NCBI RefSeq assembly: GCF_014698045.1
Contig: NZ_JACJSE010000029.1
Coordinates: 16,223-80,222, forward strand
Direction of reading: 5' to 3'
Source of the DNA: Aulosira sp. FACHB-615
GTDB lineage: Bacteria > Cyanobacteriota > Cyanobacteriia > Cyanobacteriales > Nostocaceae
Length of the DNA: 64,000 nucleotides
The position numbers were made by a program, and so were the translations under genes. Under the pieces are notes generated by a model. The model was not told the origin of the DNA, searched no databases, and was given only the letters and a program-made list of their open reading frames with translations. Positions 51,101 to 59,988 of the stretch are shown piece by piece. Each line of letters starts with the position of its first letter. Positions within the stretch are counted from its first letter, which is position 1.

Positions 51101-53410
51101 ATGAATGACGATTCTCGCATAAGGATAATTACTGCACTAGCCTGGTGTCTCGCTTGGGACAAAAAGAACAATCTTAGTCAGGATGAACTCAGTAGCCTGC
51201 ACCAAATGCGACAGGCATTGCAAAAGGGGCAAGATGTGCCAGAAAGTACAAAAACTTTTATTCAACAGGCACAGCGCCTTTACAATACTTTTGAAGACTC
51301 TACTCCTCAAACACTTAATGAGTTAAAAGAAAAAGAGGATTACTTAAAACTTTGGGAAGACAAGAGACGCATCGGCTTGGTTTATGGTGGTGCGACTAAG
51401 ATTAAACAGTATGTTTTTGAAGCTGCGAAATTACCTGATATTCGTGGTGCTTCAGCACTTCTGGACAGAATAAATTTGGTTGATTTACCTGCATTTTTTA
51501 GTGAGGGACAACGATCGCTATCTATTGAACAGTGGTTAGATACTAATTTTCCTAATTTAAGAAAAGCTTTAATTCCTGAGCTAATTATTTATTCTACAGG
51601 TGGTAGCATTCTGGTATTTTGTCCAGCAGAATTTGTTAATGATTTAGCGAATGCTATTGAAAAACGCTATACTTATGAAACTTTAACAGCTAATTCCTGT
51701 GCAGTTGGTGATACTTTTAAGCTATTAGAATTTCGGTTTGGTTTGTTGCAAGAAAAAATTGAAGATACTTTCTGGTTTGATAAGTACGAGAATAACCAAG
51801 ACAATCTGATAATTCGGGCTTATTTTGATCAAGCAGAAGTTAACGATCCTTTTGAAAGGTTCCAAAATCGTAAGAATTTTAATGAACTGGTGGGAAAATT
51901 AGCAAACCAGTTCACACAAAGACGCAACGGTAATAAACTACCCAAAAAAGAACCAACAGACAAAGAACGTCCAAGTCGCTGCTATCCACCGATATTTGAA
52001 ACTCATCCTTATGTGCAGAGAGATGAAAGCGATCGCCGTTCTGCAATTATGAAAGTAGAGTTACCAAATAGTAGTTTTTTGTCGGAACCTCTAGCGCGAA
52101 AACGCTTGGTAGGAGAGATTGCTAAAGTGGACAGTTCTCACGGTTGGTATAATAACGCCAACTTGGAATGGCAACCTTTTGATATTTGGATCTCAAAATG
52201 GGTGAAGAAGTTTGAGGACTTTCTTGATAAAGATGAGAACCAACAATTAGCCAGTCGATATTATGGTAATGTCCATGAAGAAGTAGAACAAGCACGTTCT
52301 CTTCGAGAAATTGCATCAGCCAGTAAACCATCAGGATTTGTGGCTTATATATATGCTGATGGTAATAATATGGGTGGTTATATCCGGCAGAAAATTAAAA
52401 CTCCACAAGATTATCGGCTTTTTAGCGAAGATATTTTTAAGGCTACAGAAAAATCTGTTTACAAAGCATTAGCGGAATATTTGCATCCTTATCAATATAC
52501 ACCTGATGCTAAATCTAGTAGAACTAATAAAGAACCTGTTTGGATTCATCCTTTTGAAATTATTACTATTGGTGGTGATGATGTATTACTAGTTGTTCCT
52601 GCTGATAAAGCTTTAGAAATCGCTAAAACTATCGGTGATGAATTTGAAGAATATTTAGGGAGAACTGGACGATATTCATTAGAGCAAACAGCACCTAATT
52701 TATTAGCTCATCGCTATAACACAGGTAGTATACCACCTTCTAAATGTTTGTTGAGTATGTCAACTGGTGTATTGATTACAGCACAGGATACGCCAATTTA
52801 TTATGCAGACAAATTAGTAAGTCAATTACTCAAATCGGCTAAAAAATATGCGAAAGATTTGAAGAAAAAACATAAATATTATGGTGGGACAGTAGATTTT
52901 TTAGTTATGAAAGCTGTAACGATGATTTCCTCAAATATTAAGGAGTTTCGAGAAGAAGGATTAATTAAAAATAAAGATGGAGAATCCAAATTAAAGCTAT
53001 ATGCCTCTCCCTATACTTTATATGAATTGGGAGGGTTATTAGAAACGGTTAAAGCATTTAAAAAAGCTGAATTTCCTCGTTCTCAACTATACCAAATCCG
53101 CAGTTTACTGGAACGAGGTAAGCGTACAGCTATCCTTAACTATCGTTATTTTCGGATTCGACTAACTAATGAAGTAGCTAAACAAGAATTGAAAGACAAC
53201 TTTGAATTAGCTTGGTGTCAACCAAAAGATTCATCTAATCATGGAAATTTATCACCTTGGATGTCTTTACAAGAAAGTAATTCACAAGATGCAAAAGAAG
53301 CGAAAATGACATACGAAACTATTTGGCGGGAATTAGTAGATTTGTATCCCTTTATTGCTGAAGAAACAGAACCTCTTACCGAACAAGCAACTACACTAGA
53401 GGTAAGTTAA
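51101..53410 (+). CDS. cas10: Cas10 of a type III-D CRISPR system, without HD domain
   Basis: A 769-residue large subunit. It begins with about 85 residues of helical sequence that do not contain the HD nuclease motif. Palm 1 starts near residue 93 with VYGGATKIKQYVFEAAKLPD and RGASALLDRIN. YADGNNMGG near 413 is a metal-binding loop. The cyclase palm has G491-G-D-D494 within ITIGGDDVLLVVPA. A catalytically complete GGDD predicts synthesis of cyclic oligoadenylate on target RNA binding. First gene of the operon. The stop codon overlaps the next start (TAATG). DNase activity is not predicted. Confidence 0.9.
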   Translation: MNDDSRIRIITALAWCLAWDKKNNLSQDELSSLHQMRQALQKGQDVPESTKTFIQQAQRLYNTFEDSTPQTLNELKEKEDYLKLWEDKRRIGLVYGGATKIKQYVFEAAKLPDIRGASALLDRINLVDLPAFFSEGQRSLSIEQWLDTNFPNLRKALIPELIIYSTGGSILVFCPAEFVNDLANAIEKRYTYETLTANSCAVGDTFKLLEFRFGLLQEKIEDTFWFDKYENNQDNLIIRAYFDQAEVNDPFERFQNRKNFNELVGKLANQFTQRRNGNKLPKKEPTDKERPSRCYPPIFETHPYVQRDESDRRSAIMKVELPNSSFLSEPLARKRLVGEIAKVDSSHGWYNNANLEWQPFDIWISKWVKKFEDFLDKDENQQLASRYYGNVHEEVEQARSLREIASASKPSGFVAYIYADGNNMGGYIRQKIKTPQDYRLFSEDIFKATEKSVYKALAEYLHPYQYTPDAKSSRTNKEPVWIHPFEIITIGGDDVLLVVPADKALEIAKTIGDEFEEYLGRTGRYSLEQTAPNLLAHRYNTGSIPPSKCLLSMSTGVLITAQDTPIYYADKLVSQLLKSAKKYAKDLKKKHKYYGGTVDFLVMKAVTMISSNIKEFREEGLIKNKDGESKLKLYASPYTLYELGGLLETVKAFKKAEFPRSQLYQIRSLLERGKRTAILNYRYFRIRLTNEVAKQELKDNFELAWCQPKDSSNHGNLSPWMSLQESNSQDAKEAKMTYETIWRELVDLYPFIAEETEPLTEQATTLEVS

Positions 53411-54123
53411 TGATTTATTTAGATTGCCTTTCTGCTGTTGAAACTGATACTTTTAAACTTAAAGCTGTAATTGATACTGCATTATGTGTGGGTGCAGGTG
53501 GTTCCTCTGGTTCATTGGCTGATAAACCTATAGTTCGTAATGCACAAGGACAACTTATCATACCCGGTTCGCAGCTTAAAGGAAGATTGCGTCATGAATG
53601 CGAAAAGCTGGCACGTAGTTTAGGATGGCAAATATTTTCTGCACCTTCAGCTACATCACTTTGTCCGACTGAAAAAGAGGTAGAAACTCGGTTTAAAAAC
53701 GATTATACAATTGAAGGCTATCGAGGATATCACTGTTTTGTTTCTAAGATATTTGGCGATCCGATTTTACCTTCACGGGTGATTGTTGATGACTTAATTT
53801 GCTCTTTTGCGGCGAAAGATTTGCCAGAAGTTTTGCGTCCTGGTGTGACAATTAACCGCAGAAGACGCACCGCAGAGGAGAAAAAATTGTATTTGTTAGA
53901 AACTTCTCCAGTCAATACTCAATTAAGTTTTGCAGGAGAAATTCATCTGTTACCAAATCACCCAAATTATGCCAAACCCTTGATACTTGCAGCCTTACAT
54001 CATATTCATGCCTTGGGTGGTAGCAAATCTGCGGGGTTAGGATGGTTGCATTGGGAAGAGTTACCGCAGATTTCTAACGATGATGCAGTTTGGTTAAGTT
54101 TATTACCAAAGGCGGAATCATGA
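53410..54123 (+). CDS. Cas7-type RAMP (Csm3-like), first subunit
   Basis: A 237-residue RAMP. The motif IPGSQLKGRLRHECE is the Cas7 signature, preceded by the loop GAGGSSGSLADKPIVRN whose aspartate lines up with the Csm3 target-RNA cleavage residue (D33). The C-terminal glycine-rich loop is GGSKSAGLGWLHWEE. It is one of the backbone proteins binding crRNA. The start overlaps the cas10 stop codon; the end overlaps the next start by four bases (ATGA). Confidence 0.85.
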   Translation: MIYLDCLSAVETDTFKLKAVIDTALCVGAGGSSGSLADKPIVRNAQGQLIIPGSQLKGRLRHECEKLARSLGWQIFSAPSATSLCPTEKEVETRFKNDYTIEGYRGYHCFVSKIFGDPILPSRVIVDDLICSFAAKDLPEVLRPGVTINRRRRTAEEKKLYLLETSPVNTQLSFAGEIHLLPNHPNYAKPLILAALHHIHALGGSKSAGLGWLHWEELPQISNDDAVWLSLLPKAES

Positions 54124-55397
54124 CACGACTGGAACTAACTATCACAGCTTTATCTCCCCTCGCACCAGGACGACAAAAACCCGGTGGTTCTGTGAGCGAA
54201 GTGGAAAACTATATTTCTGGTTCGGTGTTGCGGGGTGCGATCGCCTACCAAATTTTACAACTATCTGGTCAGCAGTCGGCAAATTTAGCAGAGGATGGCG
54301 GCAATTTTCAAAGTCTATTTTTAGGGGAAAATCCCGCAATTTTTGGCAATGCTTACCCCGCAGTTGCGAAAATAGACGATAAATCGATAGTTGTAAATCA
54401 GTCTATCAAGGTTTTACCTGCAACTGCTGTTAGTTCCAAAACTAATCCTGGCTTTACTTCCAGTCGTGGCGCACATGGAGTTTTTGATACTCTCATCGAT
54501 GCTTTTTGTGCCACAGCCTATAATCAACCTTACGACCCCAGCGACCCAAAAGCGATCGCAGAAGGCACAAACCCCCAGGTTGAAACTTACAATAGTTTTT
54601 ATAGCAAAATAGACAATAAATATTACAGCCACGATGCAAGTAGCCGCTTTTTAACACGAGTGGGAATTAATCGCCGTCGCGCCACTGCGGAAGAAGAAAT
54701 CCTTTACAGCGTACAAGTTTTGAATGAGTCTTTCTTGAAAAATACTAAGACAGATGAATGGGATAAATTTGTTTTTCGGAGTTTTGTTGTAGTTTCCAAT
54801 GAATCTTTAGCTGAAGAATTGCAAAGATTTATCGAAAGAAATCCCTTGAACTTTCGCATTGGTGGTTCGGCTTCTAGAGGTTTAGGCAAAGTCAAAATTG
54901 AAGTTAGCAAAGGACAATCACCAGCGAAAAGCATTAAATCTCGAATTGATGAGTTTAACGAAGCCTTAAAAAATAGATGGAATCTTTGGGCTATTTTTGG
55001 TCAACCTCAAGACGATTTATTAACAGGTCGAGTTTATTTTACTCTTGATTTACAATCTGATGCCATTCTTACCGAAAACTGGCAACGCACAACGGTAGTT
55101 TCTGCCGAGATGTTGAAGAACTTTACCAAAGTTGATTCATCTCTAGAAATGCACGTTGCTTACAGCAGCTATGAATATCGTTCTGGCTGGAACTCTGCTT
55201 GGGGGTTGATGAAAGATGTGGAACTTGTCACTACAAAAGGTTCTGTGTATTTGTTTAGTACAACAGAAGCAGAAAAATGGTATGCAGCGTTAGAGGATTT
55301 GGAAAGTCAAGGAATAGGCGATCGCACCTGTGAAGGTTTTGGACAAGTAGAAGTTTGCAACGAGTTTCATCAAGTTTTTCGGGAGAATGCAAAATGA
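54120..55397 (+). CDS. csx10: Csx10 (type III-D RAMP)
   Basis: About 425 residues from the ATG at 54120, which forms an ATGA overlap with the preceding stop. A frame start at 54090 would overlap the preceding gene by 34 bases and is less likely. It has a two-domain RAMP appearance: LTITALSPLAPGRQKPGGSV and VLRGAIAYQIL in the first half, and GGSASRGLGKVKIE and GFGQVEV in the second. This matches Csx10, the Cas5-like subunit of III-D complexes. It presumably caps the 5' tag of the crRNA. Confidence 0.82.
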   Translation: MTRLELTITALSPLAPGRQKPGGSVSEVENYISGSVLRGAIAYQILQLSGQQSANLAEDGGNFQSLFLGENPAIFGNAYPAVAKIDDKSIVVNQSIKVLPATAVSSKTNPGFTSSRGAHGVFDTLIDAFCATAYNQPYDPSDPKAIAEGTNPQVETYNSFYSKIDNKYYSHDASSRFLTRVGINRRRATAEEEILYSVQVLNESFLKNTKTDEWDKFVFRSFVVVSNESLAEELQRFIERNPLNFRIGGSASRGLGKVKIEVSKGQSPAKSIKSRIDEFNEALKNRWNLWAIFGQPQDDLLTGRVYFTLDLQSDAILTENWQRTTVVSAEMLKNFTKVDSSLEMHVAYSSYEYRSGWNSAWGLMKDVELVTTKGSVYLFSTTEAEKWYAALEDLESQGIGDRTCEGFGQVEVCNEFHQVFRENAK

Positions 55398-55903
55398 CTC
55401 AGATATCAGATCCACAGGTGGCGTTGAAGGTGCAAAAAGCAATTTATCAAGCTGAAGATGATTTAGTGATTGCAATTGAAACAGCTTTGGATAATTGTGA
55501 ATATATTAAAACGGGCGATAAAAAACTAGAAGAATCACAATTTAATAATTTACTGAGGGTTGCGGATACAACTGATAGTCCAGAGGTAATTAAAAATTTT
55601 ATTTGTTATCAAGTTGGTAGGGATGAAAAATGGGGAAGAGGTAGAAATTCGCTTGCAGCTAGAATAATTCAAGATATCGATATCTCTTTACAAATAAGAG
55701 CTAAACAAATTGTTGCAGATAATCCAGGTGCAGATTTGAAATATATCTGGATACAACTTATCCGTCGTTATATTGGTTACGGTTCGCGTTATTTAAAATA
55801 TCTCAATGAAGTGAAAAAAAATCCAAATTCATCTGTTGTTGACCCTCGAAATGCAGAAGGAAATCGAGACACAGCAGACGCAAGTAATAAAAATGGTAAT
55901 TAG
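55394..55903 (+). CDS. cas11: Cas11-type small subunit (candidate)
   Basis: About 169 residues from the ATG at 55394, in ATGA overlap with csx10. All-helical, with QVALKVQKAIYQAEDDL, FNNLLRVADTTDSPEVIKNF and IWIQLIRRYIGYGSRYLKYL. It occupies the position and has the size and helical nature of the small subunits (Csm2/Cmr5/Cas11) that line the belly of the complex. The last 20 residues are low-complexity. No motif proves the assignment. Confidence 0.65.
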   Translation: MTQISDPQVALKVQKAIYQAEDDLVIAIETALDNCEYIKTGDKKLEESQFNNLLRVADTTDSPEVIKNFICYQVGRDEKWGRGRNSLAARIIQDIDISLQIRAKQIVADNPGADLKYIWIQLIRRYIGYGSRYLKYLNEVKKNPNSSVVDPRNAEGNRDTADASNKNGN

Positions 55904-55908
55904 CTATT

Positions 55909-56778
55909 ATGTTTGATACTTTTAAGAATCGTTTAGAAATAACAGGAAAACTCTCTAGTGTTACTGCATTACGGATTAGTGCTGGTCGCTCTACTGAGCC
56001 AATTGGGGCTGATTTACCCGTAATTAAAGACGCGTTAGAACGACCGTTCATTCCCGGTTCTAGCTTTAAAGGCGCATTGCGATCGCGTCTTGAAAGTTTC
56101 TTGCGAGGAATTGATACGAGTCTGGCTGAAGACCCCGCTAATTTTACTAGTCAAGCTCGCAATCAAATCATCAAGAAAATCAAAGAAGATTATCAAGATG
56201 ATGATTATACTTTGACTAATGAACTACTCAAACAAACTGATTTAATTTCTCGTCTCTTTGGTTCGCCTTGGATTGCTAGTAAGTTTCAGGTACGAGATTT
56301 GACAGTGGTACAAGATACATGGTTCGGGCAATATCAAGAAAGAGATGGGGTAGCAATTGACCGTGATACAGAAACAGCAGCAGAAGGAAAACTTTACAAT
56401 TTCCAAGTAGTTCCGTCTGGTACAAGCTTTGATTTCAAAATAGTAGTAGAAAATGCAGAAAAATGGGAATTAGGCTTACTGTTAATTGGTTTACATCAGT
56501 TTGAAAGTGAACAAATACCACTAGGTGGCGGACGTTCTCGCGGTTTGGGTGTTGTGAGTTTAAAAATTGATCAAATGCAATGGTTTGACGCTGAAGGTGA
56601 TGCGGAAAAGCTTTTAACTTATCTGCAAAATCAAGTTACAGGTAACATGAGTAACTATCAATATGGAGAAGAAGAAATCGAAATACTCAAACAAGAATGG
56701 ACGCAAGCTTTAATTTGGCATTTACGATGCTTAATACCTGGAAATTCTTTAACTCAAACCACAACTGAAGAAGTTTAA
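55909..56778 (+). CDS. csx7: Cas7-type RAMP of the Csx7 group
   Basis: A 289-residue RAMP. N-terminal LEITGKLSSVTALRISAGRS, loop IGADLPVIKD (aspartate aligned to the Csm3 cleavage residue), then FIPGSSFKGALRSRLESFL and the glycine-rich GGGRSRGLGVVSL. This is the Csx7/Csm3-like family of type III systems. It forms part of the crRNA backbone and probably cleaves target RNA. It is five bases downstream of the small-subunit gene. Confidence 0.82.
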   Translation: MFDTFKNRLEITGKLSSVTALRISAGRSTEPIGADLPVIKDALERPFIPGSSFKGALRSRLESFLRGIDTSLAEDPANFTSQARNQIIKKIKEDYQDDDYTLTNELLKQTDLISRLFGSPWIASKFQVRDLTVVQDTWFGQYQERDGVAIDRDTETAAEGKLYNFQVVPSGTSFDFKIVVENAEKWELGLLLIGLHQFESEQIPLGGGRSRGLGVVSLKIDQMQWFDAEGDAEKLLTYLQNQVTGNMSNYQYGEEEIEILKQEWTQALIWHLRCLIPGNSLTQTTTEEV

Positions 56779-56780
56779 CC

Positions 56781-57758
56781 ATGCACAAGCGATTAGTTAA
56801 CCACTGCACAATTGATTTCAGCATTATTCCTGTCGGGCCGATTTTAATTAAATCGGGAAAAGAAGGTGCAGACCCAACGAAGCCTAACATGGAATTTGTA
56901 GAAACTTACCATGCTGGTGGACGTTCGGTTTACCTTCCGGGAAGTTCGCTTAAAGGAGCAATTCGCGCTCATGCTGAACGTATTGTTAGAACAGTAGGAA
57001 GCGATAAACGTCCTACGTCAGAAACCAAATCAGATAAATTTGAGCTTTGGGCTGATGACCCTTTGAAAAATGAAAATTCCGAATATTACAAAAAATTACC
57101 ATCTGCTGAAATATATAAACAATCTTCTTTTACTGACCAAATATTTGGTAATACTAGCATCGCTAGTCGTATCCGCATTCAAGATGCTTATCCGACTACT
57201 TCAATACCCCTGAAAATTGAAGAACGTAATGGAGTTGCAATTGACCGCGTTTTTGGTTCTGCTGTGCGCGGCGCATTATTTAATTACGAAGTTTGCACAT
57301 CTGGAGATTTTCGCACCAAAATTCATCTTAAAAATTTCTCTTTGGCACAATTAGGTTTAATTGGTTTAGTCTTGCGCGATTTAGATGATGGCTGGTTTGG
57401 CATTGGTTTTGCCAAATCTCGCGGTATGGGTACAGTCAAATTGCAATATCATTCTGCTGTGGTGCAATATCCTGGTTGTGAGTTACGAGGTGATAGAATC
57501 TACGCCATTGGTAAAGAGTTAAATTGGTCAAATAAGTTTTTATTAGGAGCAGGAGAATTTTTACAAGGGAAAGACGAAAACCCTTATAAATTTCCTATTA
57601 ATGATAAACAAGATACTATAATCACTGCCGAAGAAATGTCTTATGGTTTTGGGGTGCAATTAACTTGGACAGGAGAAGATGACAGAGGTGTTCCAGATTT
57701 ATTTGAGCGTGCTGTTCGTCAATGGCGTGAGATATTACCAAAAGGAGTTGGCGCATGA
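56781..57758 (+). CDS. Cas7-type RAMP (Csm3-like), third copy
   Basis: A 325-residue RAMP with YLPGSSLKGAIRAHAERIVR and the C-terminal loop GFAKSRGMGTVKLQYHS. The N-terminal loop SGKEGADPTKPNMEF supplies a candidate catalytic aspartate. The extra C-terminal 90 residues exceed the RAMP core. It begins two bases after the preceding stop and overlaps csx19 by four bases (ATGA), so translation is coupled. Confidence 0.82.
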   Translation: MHKRLVNHCTIDFSIIPVGPILIKSGKEGADPTKPNMEFVETYHAGGRSVYLPGSSLKGAIRAHAERIVRTVGSDKRPTSETKSDKFELWADDPLKNENSEYYKKLPSAEIYKQSSFTDQIFGNTSIASRIRIQDAYPTTSIPLKIEERNGVAIDRVFGSAVRGALFNYEVCTSGDFRTKIHLKNFSLAQLGLIGLVLRDLDDGWFGIGFAKSRGMGTVKLQYHSAVVQYPGCELRGDRIYAIGKELNWSNKFLLGAGEFLQGKDENPYKFPINDKQDTIITAEEMSYGFGVQLTWTGEDDRGVPDLFERAVRQWREILPKGVGA

Positions 57759-58192
57759 GTTTTGTGGGATATAAACAAGTCTCATCTCCAGCAGAATTAC
57801 AAAAATTACTGCAAGATTATTATCAGCAGCCTAGTTATTATTTTCTGCGTTGGGCATATAAAGTTAGTGGTATTTTAGCTGATTTACCAGCAGATTTTTC
57901 TAGTCCAGAAGGGCAAATGTTTAACACAGAATTAGAGCTACGCTGGAAGCGGAGTAATAACGGTTATCAAGTGTTATTGCTCAGTCGAAATCAGCCTCAA
58001 ACAGAATCAAAATTTAATCCTATTGGTAAAGATTGGATAACTAGCGATCGCAATGCTTATTTCCATGATAAAGATGAGACAAAATTCCCTAAAGGATTTA
58101 TCTATCCTGAGAAGCTTGCGTTAGGTCAGCGATACTTTCAAGATGTTCAAACCTCAAGCATACATTTTGTTGCTTTAACTGTCAAAACCTAA
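57755..58192 (+). CDS. csx19: Csx19-like type III-D accessory subunit
   Basis: A 145-residue protein of mixed alpha/beta character. N-terminal ELQKLLQDYYQQPSYYFLRW, then FNTELELRWKRSNNGYQVL and FPKGFIYPEKLALGQRYF. Csx19 is a III-D hallmark and is found at this place in the operon. In the solved III-D-variant effector it is part of the complex. Assignment is by pattern and position, not by a strict motif. Confidence 0.6.
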   Translation: MSFVGYKQVSSPAELQKLLQDYYQQPSYYFLRWAYKVSGILADLPADFSSPEGQMFNTELELRWKRSNNGYQVLLLSRNQPQTESKFNPIGKDWITSDRNAYFHDKDETKFPKGFIYPEKLALGQRYFQDVQTSSIHFVALTVKT

Positions 58193-58211
58193 AATTATAA
58201 CTTTAAAATAT

Positions 58212-59300
58212 ATGCCAAGAAACTATGACTTTGTATCTTTACCACAACAAAAACCTGAGAGAGTCAATATTCAAGCAAAAGATGGAAAGGATAAGTTTGG
58301 ACATGATAAATATCAACTCAACACTCAGCGTTTTAGTGGGAAGTTATTTTTAGATTTAACAGTTGTTTCACCTTTAGCTGTAAATTCAGGTATTACTGTT
58401 ATGGGTAGCGATTTAGCACAACAAACTCTAGATCCTACCTCAGCTAAATATGTTGCCACAATTAGTCTAATTCAATCTTCTGTACAACAAAATCAGCGAC
58501 TAATCATTCCTGGCAGTTCTCTCAAAGGAGTTGTACGCTCAATATATGAAGCCATCACAAGAAGTTGTTTATGTAAAACTAATGCAAAAGTTCCTGATGG
58601 CTACGGCGAGTGTAAAGATATCTCACAACTTTGTCCAGCTTGCGTAACATTTGGTGCAATGAGTTGGCTGGGACTAGTACATTTTCATGATGCGAAATAT
58701 GACCCTGATAACGATAAACCAGGCTTCCAAACAGGACTGATTACTCCTTTATTTTCACCGAAACCTGAAGCTGTTGATTTAGAAACTGGTGAAAAAATTT
58801 ATTATGATAAAAATAATAAAATTCGCGGGCGCAAATTTTATCCCCATTCTTACCAAGAAGAAGTAAAACCAACAATTCGCATTCAACAAGCAGAAACAGG
58901 TAAAAAGTTCACCACTTATGTGAATTATGCCAACTTAACAAAATCACAACTAGGAACATTATTAATTGCTTTAGGACAAGACCCAGAAAACCAACTAGGA
59001 TTAAAAATTGGTAGCGGTAAAGCTGTGGGAATGGGAACTATGAGAATAGATGTAGTTAAAATCGAGCAATTAAACATTAATCGTTACTTATCTTATAATT
59101 CAAACTCCTCAGATTTAGAAGGCAATAAATTACAAACATTCATTTTAGATGCTATTAAATCTGCCAAACCACAACCCCAAACAACTACAGCCAAAAATCA
59201 ACTTAACAAACCTGTCGTTAAATCGGCTAATCAACCATTAGTACAACTAAAGCAGTTACAAGAAATTAAAGCCTTACTAGGGTTAACAAAAAACTCATAG
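58212..59300 (+). CDS. RAMP protein with cysteine cluster and C-terminal tail
   Basis: A 362-residue Cas7-type RAMP: LIIPGSSLKGVVRSIYEAI and the C-terminal loop GSGKAVGMGTMRIDV. Six cysteines between about residues 117 and 145 (SCLCKTNAK, GECKD, LCPACVTFG) could bind zinc. Residues 300-362 form a Lys/Gln-rich linker and a short terminal helix (LVQLKQLQEIKALLGLT). It may be the insertion-bearing Cas7 subunit that contacts the target. 19 bases downstream of csx19. Confidence 0.8.
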   Translation: MPRNYDFVSLPQQKPERVNIQAKDGKDKFGHDKYQLNTQRFSGKLFLDLTVVSPLAVNSGITVMGSDLAQQTLDPTSAKYVATISLIQSSVQQNQRLIIPGSSLKGVVRSIYEAITRSCLCKTNAKVPDGYGECKDISQLCPACVTFGAMSWLGLVHFHDAKYDPDNDKPGFQTGLITPLFSPKPEAVDLETGEKIYYDKNNKIRGRKFYPHSYQEEVKPTIRIQQAETGKKFTTYVNYANLTKSQLGTLLIALGQDPENQLGLKIGSGKAVGMGTMRIDVVKIEQLNINRYLSYNSNSSDLEGNKLQTFILDAIKSAKPQPQTTTAKNQLNKPVVKSANQPLVQLKQLQEIKALLGLTKNS

Positions 59301-59323
59301 TAGTAATTTAAGGACAAATAACA

Positions 59324-59977
59324 GTGGAAACTAAACAATCTTTATCAGAAGATCAAATGTGGAATACTGCCCATAATATTGCTAAAGTGCTTGTTCAAGA
59401 ACAACAACGCATTGAGGCAAGTAAAGATGGTATTCGTTCGCAATTAGGTAAAGTAATTGCCTACCTACGTGCAAATATTAGCCAAAACCCGTCAGCTAAT
59501 AGTGAAAATTTTTTTAAGTATTTAAAAACACTGGCTGATAGTAGTAAAAGTGTTAAACAAACTGATAGAACTCCTGATTATTGTCGCAGTATTCATAAGA
59601 CCTGTACTGATTATCTTAAAAATACAGAAGTAAATCCTAAAGATATATTAGAAATTTTGGGCTGGACTTTTCGCTTATTTAATTACTACAAAGTCACTCC
59701 CCTAGAAGATTTTGAGAAGCTATCAGTATCAAATCGGCAAATGGAAATACAAACAGTTGCCAAATCTCAAAACTTGCAAATAGGAAATAAAATAGAAGCC
59801 AACATAACAAAAATTAGTGGCAATAAAGTTACCTATCAGTTATTAAATATTTTTTCTAAAACCGTCAAAGAACCAAAACATTATACGTCATTAAAAACCG
59901 GACAAACAGTCATAGTTGAAATAACTGAAATAGAAGATGGAGTTCCCAAAAAAATTAAATATATTAAACCTAAATGA
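59324..59977 (+). CDS. CRISPR-associated protein of unknown function, helical N-term and OB-like C-term
   Basis: A 217-residue protein started by GTG at 59324 with AGGA upstream. Residues 1-140 are helical (QMWNTAHNIAKVLVQEQQRI, AYLRANISQNP), with conserved-looking YCRSIHKTCTDYLKN. Residues 150-217 are strand-rich: LQIGNKIEANITKISGNKVT and LKTGQTVIVEITEI, as in an OB-fold or S1/TRAM-like RNA-binding domain. It is the last gene of the cas operon. A second small-subunit-like protein with RNA-binding tail is possible. No family is recognised. Confidence 0.6.
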   Translation: METKQSLSEDQMWNTAHNIAKVLVQEQQRIEASKDGIRSQLGKVIAYLRANISQNPSANSENFFKYLKTLADSSKSVKQTDRTPDYCRSIHKTCTDYLKNTEVNPKDILEILGWTFRLFNYYKVTPLEDFEKLSVSNRQMEIQTVAKSQNLQIGNKIEANITKISGNKVTYQLLNIFSKTVKEPKHYTSLKTGQTVIVEITEIEDGVPKKIKYIKPK

Positions 59978-59988
59978 ATAATAAAATC

